Notes: generated by a model not told the origin, from the letters alone. A DNA stretch of 64,000 nt from Microcaldota archaeon (GCA_021827995.1 JAKATK010000001.1:1-64000); one strand, 5' to 3'; shown: positions 8,674-16,940, numbered from the stretch's first letter. Program-made: numbers and translations.

Positions 8674-9678
8674 ATGATAGTGTTCAGCACGGCCACGGCT
8701 GGCTCCAACAGGTCCAAGCTAGAATCGGAGACCGCGCAGCTGGCCAAGAGGAGCGGGAAGAAGGTCGTGATTCTGAACCTTGTCGACGAGATGATAAAGG
8801 CGGCGAGGGAGCTCAACAAGGAGCTCGACCCGTCTACGCTGCCGAATCTTGACGCCAAGGTACTTAACGTGCTCAAGGAGGACGCGATACACGCCATGAG
8901 CGACAGGATAGCGCAGAGCAGCGGCACCGATTACATAATAGACGGCCACACCTCATTCTGGTGGAGGAACGGCCCCATAAGCCTGCTCGACATAGACGAC
9001 TTCAGGGAGCTGAAGCCCGACTTCTTCATAACTGTAGCATCGCCTCCAGGCGAGCTCAGCGAGTCGCTGAAGAGCAAGAGCGACTGGTCCGGCAAGCAGG
9101 TCGACATATACGACATGCTGCTCTGGTCCGAGGTGGAGCTCTACACCGCTGACCTGGTCAGCAAGACGCTCGGCAAGCCCAACTACGTCATAGGCGTGTC
9201 TGAGAATCCTATAACGCTGTTCAACCTGATGTACAAGCCGGACATGCTGAAGATATACGCCAGTTACTCGATGGAGCACAGGGACATCGGCTACGGGAAC
9301 GTGACCAGGTTCGTCGGCAAGCTCAGGGAGAGCGCGATAGTCTTCGATCCCAGGAGCGTGGACCTCGGCGCTTACAGGTACACTTATGACAAGAGGCTCA
9401 AGGAGGTTGTGTTCAACCAGACCGTGCGGCGCGACTATCACATGATAGACCAGGCCGACATGGTGGTCATACACCTCTCGCGCCTGGTCTACTCTAGCGG
9501 TGTGGACAGCGAGAGGATGCACGCGCACAGCACAGGCAAGAAGGTGCTGCTCTACTTCCCGTTCGAGAAGTACAGCCCGTTCACCCCGTATTTCGTGGAC
9601 AAGATGTTCAACAAGGAGAACGAACTGCTCGACGAGATCAAGGAAGCCGCAAGCAACAAGCGCGGCAGGGCAAAATAA
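8674..9678 (+). CDS. AdkA-like kinase domain fused to a nucleoside deoxyribosyltransferase-like domain
   Basis: A 334-residue, apparently two-domain protein. Residues 1-160 resemble archaeal adenylate kinase AdkA in order and spacing: a first strand MIVFSTATAG, then KVVILNLVDEM, then YIIDGHTSFW where AdkA has VVDTHST. The P-loop is broken, reading STATAGSNRSK without the GK[ST] triplet. Residues 205-334 resemble 2-deoxyribosyltransferase or Rcl-type N-glycosidases: RRDYHMIDQADMVVIHLSR, then SSGVDSERMHAHSTGKKV with a candidate nucleophilic Glu. ATG 8674 is preferred over an in-frame GTG at 8665. A nucleotide-sensing or salvage role is an inference; a genuine AdkA lies at 51.5 kb. Confidence 0.6.
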   Translation: MIVFSTATAGSNRSKLESETAQLAKRSGKKVVILNLVDEMIKAARELNKELDPSTLPNLDAKVLNVLKEDAIHAMSDRIAQSSGTDYIIDGHTSFWWRNGPISLLDIDDFRELKPDFFITVASPPGELSESLKSKSDWSGKQVDIYDMLLWSEVELYTADLVSKTLGKPNYVIGVSENPITLFNLMYKPDMLKIYASYSMEHRDIGYGNVTRFVGKLRESAIVFDPRSVDLGAYRYTYDKRLKEVVFNQTVRRDYHMIDQADMVVIHLSRLVYSSGVDSERMHAHSTGKKVLLYFPFEKYSPFTPYFVDKMFNKENELLDEIKEAASNKRGRAK

Positions 9679-9750
9679 TCGTTGTGGCATTGCGCCCTCT
9701 TAATCGCGGTGCGCAGCATTACTGCAGCGGAAGTGTGAGCGTGCGTTCGT

Positions 9751-10218
9751 ATGCCATCGTGTATATTCTGCGACATCGTTTCCGGCAAGGTGCCATCGTT
9801 TAAGATTTACGAGGATGACTCGTACATAGGCGCGCTGGACAAGTTCCCGAACACAAAGGGGCAGTCGCTTGTCATGCCGAAGAGGCACCACGGCAGCTAC
9901 CTGTTCGACCTCGATGACCAGACGATAAGCGAGTGCATCCTGGCCGCTAAGAGGGTCGCCAAGGTTCTGGAGCGCGGCCTCGATGTTGGCCGCGTGCACG
10001 TAGTATTCGAGGGCACCGGCGTAAACCACCTCCACGCCAAGCTATATCCGGCAATCGGCACGACCAAGACGTTCGAGGAGAAGATTGCCGAGGGGCGCGT
10101 CTTCTTTTACACTTACCCCGGCTATGTGTCTACGCTGCTAGGGCCCGGGGCCGATGACGAAACGCTCAAGAAACTCCAGGCCGACATACTCGGCAAGAGC
10201 GCAACCGGCAAGCGATAA
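9751..10218 (+). CDS. HIT family nucleotide hydrolase/transferase
   Basis: A histidine-triad protein of 155 residues, usually a nucleoside-phosphoramidate or dinucleotide hydrolase. It begins with the zinc pair CIFCDIVSG and the family segment GALDKFPNTKGQSLVMPKRH. The triad reads NHLHAKLYP: the first and the middle (nucleophilic) histidines are present, but the third is lysine. That resembles branched HIT variants more than the canonical HINT motif. The C-terminal 60 residues (GRVFFYTYPGYVS onward) are an extension shared with archaeal HIT-like proteins. It ends 34 bp before tRNA-Asp. Confidence 0.88.
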   Translation: MPSCIFCDIVSGKVPSFKIYEDDSYIGALDKFPNTKGQSLVMPKRHHGSYLFDLDDQTISECILAAKRVAKVLERGLDVGRVHVVFEGTGVNHLHAKLYPAIGTTKTFEEKIAEGRVFFYTYPGYVSTLLGPGADDETLKKLQADILGKSATGKR

Positions 10219-10252
10219 ATATTATTAACATGGGGCACAAATGCTAGAGCGT

Positions 10253-10325
10253 GCCTTGGTAGTGTAGTGGTCCAGCATGCGAGCCTGTCACGCTTGCGAC
10301 CCGGGTTCGAATCCCGGCCAAGGCG
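10253..10325 (+). tRNA. tRNA-Asp (GTC)
   Basis: A 73-nt cloverleaf: acceptor GCCTTGG pairs with CCAAGGC, the T-arm is CCGGG-TTCGAAT-CCCGG, and the anticodon loop CTGTCAC holds GTC. The discriminator is G at 10325. No intron and no encoded CCA. It is the likely integration target for the AT-rich island that follows. Confidence 0.95.
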
Positions 10326-10399
10326 TTTTCATTAGTAATGCACAAAACTTCTCATTAATAACGAGAAGATTTAAATACCAGAAGGTTCGATAACCTAAT

Positions 10400-11647
10400 A
10401 TGATACTCAAAGAAACCCTGAGGGAAGTTGTACTATCACAGAAGGAAGCCTTTGACGATTTAGAATTAGGGGTAGAACGTGAAATAGTTAGCGGAATAAG
10501 TATAGAGTTACAACATGCACTGGTTATCTCTGGGATAAGAAGATGCGGAAAGAGTACATTAATGCACCAACTTTCAAAGAGAATTAAGAGCTTCAATTAC
10601 CTAAATTTCGAAGACACAAGGCTTACGGGCTTTGAATTATCCGATTTCGAAAAACTCGACGAAATATACGCGGAAGAATTCGGAGAGCGTGATTTTTATC
10701 TTTTTGATGAGATACAAAATATACCTGGTTGGGAAATATTTGTAAGGTCTAGGCTGGATAAGAAGAAGAGATTTGTGATAACTGGTTCAAATGCATCACT
10801 CTTGAGCAAAGAGTTAGGTACAAGGTTGACAGGAAGACACATAAACGTAGAATTATTCCCTTTCTCTTTCAAGGAAACGATGACATTCAAGAAACAAAAA
10901 TGTGGCGCGAGCGAGTTCGGAAAGTATCTAAAGGAGGGCGGATTTCCCGAATACCTTAAGTACAAAAATCAGGAAATATTGCGCGAACTATTCACAGATG
11001 TGATTCAGAGGGATATAGTAGCAAGGCATAAGATAAGGGAGTCTAAAGCGTTAAATGAGATAGCGCTCTATCTGCTAACAAACGTCGGGAAAGAATTCTC
11101 TTTCAACACATTAAAAAATATCTTTGCACTGGGTTCGGTAAATACAGTGTCATCTTTTATATCCTATCTCGAGGATAGCTACCTGGTCTTCACAGTACCA
11201 AAATTCGATTACTCCTTGAAAAAACAGATGGTAAATCCAAAAAAGGTCTATTCTATAGATAATGGACTGTGTGCAGCAAACTCCGTGTCTTTTTCTGAAG
11301 ATAAAGGCAGAATGCTGGAAAATCTGGCGTATCTTGTTCTAAGAAGAAACAATAAACAGATATTTTATTTCAAATCAGAAAACAAACATGAATGTGACTT
11401 CTTAGTGAAGGAGGCGGCTAAAATTAAGATGGCAATACAAGTCTGTCACGAACTAAACGAAGACAACAAGGAAAGAGAATTGAGCGGGTTGATGGAAGCA
11501 CTGAACCAATTTGACTTGAAAGAAGGCATAATACTCACATTTAATCAAGAAGACGAATTAACGCAAAATGGAAAGAAAATAATAATGCTGCCATTATGGA
11601 AGTGGAACGATTACCTGGCGTCGCTCGGTCCCAAAGACAGAAATTAG
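10400..11647 (+). CDS. AAA_14/DUF4143 archaeal ATPase
   Basis: A 415-residue ATPase of the widespread, often horizontally transferred AAA_14 plus DUF4143 family. Walker A is SGIRRCGKST near residue 48 and Walker B is YLFDEIQNIPGW near residue 100. The sensor segment VITGSNASLLS and the RLTGRH stretch follow, then a winged-helix-like middle and a C-terminal nuclease-like fold (DUF4143) with KSENKHECDFLVKE, a PD-(D/E)XK-like pattern. A TATA box at 10370-10377 lies 24 bp before the ATG, so the mRNA is probably leaderless. Codon use is AT-rich, unlike the genes on both sides. The physiological role of the family is not established. Confidence 0.88.
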   Translation: MILKETLREVVLSQKEAFDDLELGVEREIVSGISIELQHALVISGIRRCGKSTLMHQLSKRIKSFNYLNFEDTRLTGFELSDFEKLDEIYAEEFGERDFYLFDEIQNIPGWEIFVRSRLDKKKRFVITGSNASLLSKELGTRLTGRHINVELFPFSFKETMTFKKQKCGASEFGKYLKEGGFPEYLKYKNQEILRELFTDVIQRDIVARHKIRESKALNEIALYLLTNVGKEFSFNTLKNIFALGSVNTVSSFISYLEDSYLVFTVPKFDYSLKKQMVNPKKVYSIDNGLCAANSVSFSEDKGRMLENLAYLVLRRNNKQIFYFKSENKHECDFLVKEAAKIKMAIQVCHELNEDNKERELSGLMEALNQFDLKEGIILTFNQEDELTQNGKKIIMLPLWKWNDYLASLGPKDRN

Positions 11648-11648
11648 C

Positions 11649-11665
11649 CGATTTTTAATAAATCG
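11649..11665. terminator. Small hairpin after the DUF4143 ATPase
   Basis: CGATTT and AAATCG pair perfectly around a 5-nt AT loop, starting two bases after the ATPase stop codon. The T-rich strand could act as a terminator for the ATPase mRNA. No more than this is visible. Confidence 0.4.
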
Positions 11666-11730
11666 TACACTATTCTTATCGAAGCTTCTACTCAAGAAGG
11701 AATTAAAACTGATTCTACTCATCTTATAGT

Positions 11731-12216
11731 ATGCGTGACTTCGTAATAAGAATTGCAACTAAGAAAGATATACCAGCCATAAGCAGGTTTGGCACTCCGG
11801 TAGTCAGAGAGCTGAATTTCTACAAAAAAGAGCACATGGCAAGGAATGTGTACGAATTGAGCATAGAAGATCTTAACGACACATTCAAGAGCAAAGACAG
11901 CCTGATAGTAGCAGAATCAAGGGATGGCAAAATAGTAGGCATGGTAGCACACTATCCGGGTCATGGCCATGTTGATTGGCTTGACTGGATTATCATAGAC
12001 AAAAACTACAGAAAGAAGGGACTGGGCAAGGCTATGATAAACTTCACTATAAAAGAGGCGAAAAGGCGTGGCTGCCACAAAATATGGTGTGATACGCACC
12101 CAAAGAATACAACGGTCAATAGATTCTTAAAAAAGTTTGGTTTTAGAAAGGTGGGCATTCTTAAAAAGCATAGTTTCAAAGACGATCAGCTGATTTGGGA
12201 AAAAATCATAGAATGA
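11731..12216 (+). CDS. GNAT-family N-acetyltransferase
   Basis: A 161-residue acetyltransferase that would move an acetyl group from acetyl-CoA to an amine. Motif A reads WIIIDKNYRKKGLGKAM with the acetyl-CoA loop RKKGLG. The final strands NRFLKKFGFRKVG form the usual C-terminal hairpin. It belongs to the AT-rich island behind tRNA-Asp, 83 bp after the ATPase gene on the same strand. The substrate cannot be deduced. It may be a cargo gene unrelated in function to the ATPase. Confidence 0.88.
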   Translation: MRDFVIRIATKKDIPAISRFGTPVVRELNFYKKEHMARNVYELSIEDLNDTFKSKDSLIVAESRDGKIVGMVAHYPGHGHVDWLDWIIIDKNYRKKGLGKAMINFTIKEAKRRGCHKIWCDTHPKNTTVNRFLKKFGFRKVGILKKHSFKDDQLIWEKIIE

Positions 12217-12291
12217 AAGTTTGAAGCCAAGCAAGTAGGGGTTGATAAATTTATGTCAAAATTCACGAGTACGAAAGAGTGTTTTGACCAA

Positions 12292-12312
12292 GGTTCTAAT
12301 CCCGTTAAGGCG
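12292..12312 (+). repeat. Degraded copy of tRNA-Asp 3' end (attR-like)
   Basis: Twenty-one bases match the last 22 bases of tRNA-Asp (10304-10325) in 18 positions: the T-loop core, the CCCG of the T-stem and the terminal AAGGCG are kept. It closes the AT-rich segment. The match is short and could be chance, but its place exactly at the composition boundary favours an attachment-site remnant. Confidence 0.5.
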
Positions 12313-12384
12313 GTGTTTTATTTGCATAACTTAGTGGGCGTTTCTGCGGATTCGCCCAACTGGTGGCTATAGGGTGGCAGGCGC

Positions 12385-12906
12385 ATGCGATGGGGCTACT
12401 ACTTCAGCAGGCTGAACAGGGATACCGTTGGCAGGTACGATGTCACACCGCTTTTTGCGGATCCCTCCGTGTTCTCCAACCTTATATCAGATTTGCTGCG
12501 ACAGTTCAGTGGTACGCCTTTCGAAAAAGTTGTCGGCATAGACGCTCTTGGTTTTGTCCTGGCTGGCGCGATTGCGCTCAGAGCTAAAAAGCCCCTGGCT
12601 CTTATCAGGAAGGGCGGCAAGCTACCGCTAAGACCAAAGGAACTATTGCGCGCAAGCTTTACCGACTATTCCCGCTCAAGGAAAACTTTCGAGATGAGCA
12701 AGAGCGCCATAAGTAGGGGCGACAGGGTATTAATCGTAGACGAGTGGATCGAGACTGGCGCGCAGGTCATGGCGGCGATACGCTTAGTGGAGAGGGCGGG
12801 CGGCACTGTCGTAGGCATTGCAGCGATTAGCTGCGACAGAAACAGAAACACAGCCAAACTTCTGGCAAAATACAATTGCAAAACGCTGAACAATATCAGA
12901 ACGTGA
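12385..12906 (+). CDS. Phosphoribosyltransferase family protein (APRT-like)
   Basis: A type I PRTase of 173 residues. The PRPP-binding motif is RVLIVDEWIETGAQ, where the classic motif has D-D/E followed by a TGG/T loop, so the acidic pair and TG are kept but WIE is unusual. The upstream segment KVVGIDALGFVLAGAIAL matches the APRT flexible part, with KPLALIRKGGKLP in place of the usual VRK loop. The last residues show a divergent hood. It would join PRPP to a purine base or a related substrate. It is followed after 4 bp by the phosphatase-like gene, probably one operon. Confidence 0.82.
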   Translation: MRWGYYFSRLNRDTVGRYDVTPLFADPSVFSNLISDLLRQFSGTPFEKVVGIDALGFVLAGAIALRAKKPLALIRKGGKLPLRPKELLRASFTDYSRSRKTFEMSKSAISRGDRVLIVDEWIETGAQVMAAIRLVERAGGTVVGIAAISCDRNRNTAKLLAKYNCKTLNNIRT

Positions 12907-12910
12907 GACC

Positions 12911-13327
12911 GTGAGGATTCTTTTCATCTGCGGGGACAATGTGGGTAGGAGCCAGGCGGCGGAGGCCATGTTCAACGCGTACGCTATTGGCAGCAAGGCG
13001 GAGAGCTGTGCAGGCAAGCCGATATGGAAGGCGAAAAAGAGGCTGGCAGATATAACCGAAGCCGAGGCTGTGATAAGCATAATGAAGAGCGACTACGGGA
13101 TAGACTTGTCTGAAAAGTTCTCGAAGCCCTTCGACCAGTCAATGGTGGACTCGGCAGACATTGTCGTGACGCTGTGCGACGAGAGCGAGTGCCCACGCAT
13201 AGACGGCGCCAGGCACTGGGATATACCAAAGCTAAGCAAACTAGACATGGGGGGCAAGAGGGCAGCGATAATTGAGCTGGAAGCAAGGGTCAGGGAGCTG
13301 ATAAGCTCAATCGGCGGTCGAGCGTAG
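12911..13327 (+). CDS. Low-molecular-weight phosphotyrosine phosphatase/arsenate reductase-like protein
   Basis: A 138-residue protein with the LMW-PTP fold. The catalytic loop C8-GDNVG-R14-S has the C-x5-R-S signature. The motif that usually carries the general-acid Asp appears as RHWDIPK near residue 102, like the arsenate reductase (ArsC) branch. Start is GTG at 12911, 4 bp after the PRTase stop, so translation is probably linked. It could remove phosphate from protein tyrosines or reduce arsenate. The additional cysteines of thioredoxin-coupled ArsC (C95 in CDESEC) are partly present, but the choice is open. Confidence 0.82.
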   Translation: MRILFICGDNVGRSQAAEAMFNAYAIGSKAESCAGKPIWKAKKRLADITEAEAVISIMKSDYGIDLSEKFSKPFDQSMVDSADIVVTLCDESECPRIDGARHWDIPKLSKLDMGGKRAAIIELEARVRELISSIGGRA

Positions 13328-13377
13328 GCCGGCACATCCCATTATTTATTTGGCTGACTATAAGAGTAAGACCCACC

Positions 13378-14496
13378 ATGAGCGAAAAATACGACGTAGT
13401 CGTTATAGGGTCTGGCATCGTCGGAGCCTCTACGGCTTACAATCTGGCCAAGAGAGGTGTCAGCACGCTCGTCCTGGAGAGGTTCGGCCCCAATCACACG
13501 AACGGGTCCTCCCACGGGAAGTCCAGGATAATAAGGAGCGCGAATCCGGAGAATATAGCGTACACCCGCTTGGCCAAGTCCGCGTTCGATAGATGGGGCG
13601 AGCTAGAGGCTGAATCCGGATCGCCCCTCATGATAAAGACCGGCGGCCTGATATTCGGCGATAGGAAGGACCGGTTCATATCGCCCTTCCTTTCCGATGC
13701 CATGAAAAGCGAGTTGGACTACGAAATCATGTCACCAAGTAACGCCATGGCCCTATTCCCACAGTTCACCATCGGTAGCGACGAAGTCGCCGTTTACGAT
13801 CCGAGTGCAGGGATACTCTTTCCGGAGAGGTGCGTGGATAGCTATTCAAGCCTGGCTCGTGGTTTCGGTGCCGAGTTCCACTTCAACGAGGAGGTGCTCA
13901 GGTGGGACGCCGCCAGCGACTGCGTCGCGATTGAAACACAATCTGCATCGTATAAGGCCGGCAGGGTCGTTTTAGCGGCCGGTGCATGGAACGCGAAGCT
14001 GATCAGCGATGTGGATCTGGGGTTGCGCTGCGAACGCCAGGTCGTCTTCTGGTTCAAGCCCAATGACGACTCTGGGAGCTTCATGCCCGGCAGTATGCCG
14101 GTGTTTATCTGCTGTGATTATGGCAGACACTTCTACGGCTTCCCTGACCTTGGGGACGGCGTCAAGGCAGCTCAGCACCACGGCGGCGAGGCCGCAGATC
14201 CGGACAGTGTACGCAGGGCCGTTGGCAAGGACGACGAGGGCAACGTCAGGGCGTTTCTTGGGAGAAGGATACCTGCTGCCGACGGCACCGTCACCGGCTC
14301 CTCAACGTGCCTGTACACGAACACGCCAACAGGCGATTTCATAATAGACTTCCACCCGAAGCACAGTAACGTGCTGATGGTGAGCGCATGCTGCGGAATG
14401 GGGTTCAAGTTCGCCAGCATCACAGGCGAGATAGCAGCCGATCTGGCCATGGCCGGCAAGACCGAGCACGACATATCGCTCTTCGGCCTGCGATGA
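13378..14496 (+). CDS. Monomeric sarcosine/N-methyltryptophan oxidase-like flavoprotein
   Basis: A 372-residue DAO-family flavoenzyme that oxidises secondary amines, releasing H2O2. The N-terminal Rossmann motif is VVIGSGIVGASTA (residues 8-20), followed by the conserved GSSHGKSRIIR. C311 in STCLYTNTP corresponds to the cysteine that binds FAD covalently in monomeric sarcosine oxidase. The end GMGFKFASITGEIA matches the family GHGFKF motif with His replaced by Met. The ATG at 13378 is well placed behind the TATA-like TTATTTATTT (near 13342). It may supply formaldehyde or amino acids from methylated amines; the substrate is not known. Confidence 0.88.
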   Translation: MSEKYDVVVIGSGIVGASTAYNLAKRGVSTLVLERFGPNHTNGSSHGKSRIIRSANPENIAYTRLAKSAFDRWGELEAESGSPLMIKTGGLIFGDRKDRFISPFLSDAMKSELDYEIMSPSNAMALFPQFTIGSDEVAVYDPSAGILFPERCVDSYSSLARGFGAEFHFNEEVLRWDAASDCVAIETQSASYKAGRVVLAAGAWNAKLISDVDLGLRCERQVVFWFKPNDDSGSFMPGSMPVFICCDYGRHFYGFPDLGDGVKAAQHHGGEAADPDSVRRAVGKDDEGNVRAFLGRRIPAADGTVTGSSTCLYTNTPTGDFIIDFHPKHSNVLMVSACCGMGFKFASITGEIAADLAMAGKTEHDISLFGLR

Positions 14497-14560
14497 CCTG
14501 CTCTCAGCCAGCACCGCATCCAATCCCGCAATGTCAACTACGCTTGACAGCGCTCCAGTG

Positions 14561-15030
14561 TCAGAACGAATCCCTGCGCATCAGGTCCCCGAGCCTCGCC
14601 CTGTAAATTCCAATCAATTGCCCGGCCTTGTGGCGCACCATCTCCATGTTTATCGGCTTACTCCGGTCCTCGTTGAAGAGCCCTCTGTTCATGGCCTTAG
14701 CGTATATAGACTTCTTGTTCCCGTCGTTTATGTTGCCGTAGTACTTCTGTGCTAAGGCTCCCAGCTTGTCTATCGTTACCTTATAGAATACGTCGAATGA
14801 GAAATCTTCGGCCGAGCCGCTGTACCTCCAAGCCCTTACTCCATGCTGGCATAAGTGCTTATGTACGTCCGCACCGCGTTGCGCCACATGCCTATTACAG
14901 CCTTCTTCTCCGCATAAGCCATATCGGCCATGTCCGGTGTCTTTGTCATTGTCCTGTAGAACTGCCCGTTGAACCTTGTAGCTGCCCCGTCGAGAGCGTC
15001 CAGAGCCTGCTCCTTCGTCTCCGCAGACAT
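14561..15030 (-). pseudogene. Hypothetical protein split by a frameshift
   Basis: Two reading frames on the minus strand look like one interrupted gene. The first part runs from ATG 15030 (a TTG at 15042 is an alternative) to a stop at 14836, ending RTYISTYASME. The second continues in another frame from about 14850 to a stop at 14561 (RYSGSAEDFSFDVFYKV, then KYYGNINDGNKKSIYAK, ending LMRRDSF) and lacks a convincing start of its own. One extra base near 14837-14840 would restore a single protein of about 155 residues. I do not recognise the family. Sequencing error, programmed frameshift and real decay all remain possible. Confidence 0.45.
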
Positions 15031-15128
15031 TCCGCTCCCCAAATCGTATTATAATTAAAGCATGTCGATAGCTATCCCGCGTGCAGGGACCGAGGCACCC
15101 AGCTATACTGCCGTGGCTGTGCTGATTG

Positions 15129-15890
15129 CTATAGCCCTAAGCGCCTGGCCAGTGTCTCTTCCTCAATATCGCTCAGCTTCGCCGGTATTATGATAGAAGT
15201 CGGGCCGCTCCCCAGCTCCAGTCCTGACGCATCGCCCAGTGCCAGCCTTTTCACCGTGCAGCCAGCCAGGCCTATGTTGTGCATGACTATCACGCTCGTG
15301 TCGCCGCGCAGCAGTCCAGCGCCGTAATGCGCCTCGGCTGCAAACAGCGTTGCCACTGTGTCCCTAATCGGGAGCGACGACTCGTTCTCCGGAAAGTAGT
15401 CGAGCAGCACCAAGCTGTGCAGGCCAGCGGTCGCGTTTGCCGCTAGCTTCTCATAGAACGACACCGGCTTGTAGTGCCCGCTCCACCTAGGCACGGTCGT
15501 TATCTGGCCGAAGCGGTAGAAATCCAGGCCGCTCTCGCCTATCGCCGCGGTGAATATCGATGCCGCATGTATAACTGCGGTATCTATGCCCCTATCAAGC
15601 GCCTCGTTTATGATTATCTTGTGGGTCGTAGCTGTCATTGGGTCCCCGCCGGTCAGTAGCACTATGTCAGCGTTCTTCGCCTTTGATACGAACATACCGA
15701 CGTCGTCCTCCAGGTCCTTCCTTGACAGCTCTATCGGCACCTTCCCTGTGCGTTCGCGAACCAGGCCGAGCGCGGTCGCAGGGACGAAGCTCGTGTAGCG
15801 CTCGATGTACGGCTCTGCTCTTGCTATGGCGTCTAGGGAGCCGATCGGTATGTCCCTGCCGGATAGCCCCAAGCCGGCTAGGTACAGCAT
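15129..15890 (-). CDS. dphB: Diphthine synthase
   Basis: A 253-residue SAM-dependent methyltransferase of the tetrapyrrole methylase fold, which adds the methyl groups to the modified histidine of elongation factor 2 during diphthamide synthesis. The start MLYLAGLGLSGRDIPIGSLD is the family signature, and VLLTGGDPMTATTH is the conserved SAM-binding GGDP loop. ATG 15890 is chosen because it begins exactly at this signature and follows the radA stop by 5 bp. The C-terminal half RFGQITTVPRWSGHYKPVSFY is well conserved. Position directly behind radA suggests a shared transcript. Confidence 0.95.
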   Translation of the reverse strand: MLYLAGLGLSGRDIPIGSLDAIARAEPYIERYTSFVPATALGLVRERTGKVPIELSRKDLEDDVGMFVSKAKNADIVLLTGGDPMTATTHKIIINEALDRGIDTAVIHAASIFTAAIGESGLDFYRFGQITTVPRWSGHYKPVSFYEKLAANATAGLHSLVLLDYFPENESSLPIRDTVATLFAAEAHYGAGLLRGDTSVIVMHNIGLAGCTVKRLALGDASGLELGSGPTSIIIPAKLSDIEEETLARRLGL

Positions 15891-15895
15891 GCCGG

Positions 15896-16849
15896 TCACT
15901 CGTCCCTTATGCCATCCTCGCTGAGCTTTATGACGCACTCGCCCTCCGGCATGCTCGGCGAGTCGACAAGCCTGACTATGCGCCGCTCCTCCTTGCTCTT
16001 CCTCATGTACAGCCTCGTTGTCGCGGCATGGGCCAGCACGTTACCGCCTATTGGCGTCGTCGGGTCGCCGAACATTATGCCAGGGTTGTCCATCACCTGG
16101 TTCGATACGTACACGGCCAGGTTGTACTTGTCAGCGAGCATCTGCAGCCTGTGCACGTGAGCGTTCAGCTTCTGCTGCCTCTCGGCCAGGGCGCCCCTGC
16201 CGGCGAACTCCGACCTGAATAGGGACGTGAGCGAGTCCACCACTATGAGCTTTATGTTGTGATCCTGTATCAGCTTCTCCGCCCTCTCCACTGCGAGCAT
16301 CTGCTGCTCAGTTGTTGTTGCACGCACAACGAGTATGTTCTCCAGCGCCTTCTTAGGGTCCAGACCCTTGGCCTTGGCTATGTTCTCTATGCGCTCAGGC
16401 CTGAACGTGCCCTCAGTGTCGATGAAGAGGACGCCGCCGCCCAAGCCGCCGTTCTCCCTGTCAAGCTGCGCATTGACAGATAGCTGGAAACCTATCTGGG
16501 ACTTACCGCTCGCGAACCTACCGTAAGCTTCGGTTATCGCGCCGGTCTCGACGCCGCCGCCTATGAGCTCATCGAGGTCCTTGGAGTTCGTTGATATCTT
16601 GCCTATCTGCTTCCTCTTCTCGTATATGGCCTCTCCGGTCTCGTAGTTCACCGTCGTAGACTCCTTAGCGGTTTCTATAGCCTTCTTGGCGTTCTCCACG
16701 CTTATGCCGGTAGTCTCAGCGAGCTCGTACGGCGAGGCCACGGCCACCTTTGCAAGAGAGTCGACGCCTGCATTCCTAAGCTTCTCAGCGGAGGCCTCCC
16801 CTATGCCAGGTAGGTCCTCTATTTCGCGTACTGCCTTTTCCTTTGCCAT
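15896..16849 (-). CDS. radA: DNA repair and recombination protein RadA
   Basis: The archaeal RecA/Rad51 recombinase, which forms filaments on single-stranded DNA and drives strand exchange. Of its 317 residues, the first 60 are an HhH domain (DLPGIGEASAEKLRNAG). The ATPase core has Walker A GRFASGKSQ near residue 105 and Walker B LIVVDSLTSLF near residue 195, with loop L2 SNQVMDNPGIMFGDPT. The normal GEFGSGKTQ is slightly changed. ATG 16849 is preferred; an in-frame GTG lies at 16858. A long TATA tract at 16921-16940 sits upstream. dphB follows after 5 bp. Confidence 0.96.
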   Translation of the reverse strand: MAKEKAVREIEDLPGIGEASAEKLRNAGVDSLAKVAVASPYELAETTGISVENAKKAIETAKESTTVNYETGEAIYEKRKQIGKISTNSKDLDELIGGGVETGAITEAYGRFASGKSQIGFQLSVNAQLDRENGGLGGGVLFIDTEGTFRPERIENIAKAKGLDPKKALENILVVRATTTEQQMLAVERAEKLIQDHNIKLIVVDSLTSLFRSEFAGRGALAERQQKLNAHVHRLQMLADKYNLAVYVSNQVMDNPGIMFGDPTTPIGGNVLAHAATTRLYMRKSKEERRIVRLVDSPSMPEGECVIKLSEDGIRDE

Positions 16850-16920
16850 GTCAAACACTGCCGGCCGCTCCCGCTGCGTGGTGCTAAGAACCTATTGCGC
16901 GGCCACTCACTTATGCTTCC

Positions 16921-16940
16921 ACATTTATATATATTTACTT
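16921..16940 (-). promoter_or_regulatory. TATA box upstream of radA
   Basis: On the minus strand a 20-bp A/T tract (AAGTAAATATATATAAATGT) is the strongest promoter-like sequence between radA and the next gene. A start 25 bp downstream would give a 45-50 nt leader before the radA ATG. Confidence 0.5.

Larger units (their letters stand above)
10326..12312 (+). mobile_element. AT-rich island inserted at tRNA-Asp
   Basis: About 2 kb with clearly lower GC and AT-rich codon choice than both flanks, holding a DUF4143-type ATPase and a GNAT acetyltransferase. It begins at the 3' end of tRNA-Asp and ends at 12292-12312, which repeats the tRNA 3' end with four differences. This is the footprint of site-specific integration into a tRNA gene followed by decay. 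No integrase is left inside. An inverted repeat of six bp (10348-10353 with 10363-10368) sits just inside the left end. The island call rests on base composition plus the repeat and was not tested against other genomes. Confidence 0.6.

Noticed and set aside
12319-12356. Hairpin GGGCG/CGCCC before the PRTase gene as a riboswitch
   Set aside because: Only one short stem with a bulge and no known aptamer features; could be a simple leader hairpin.
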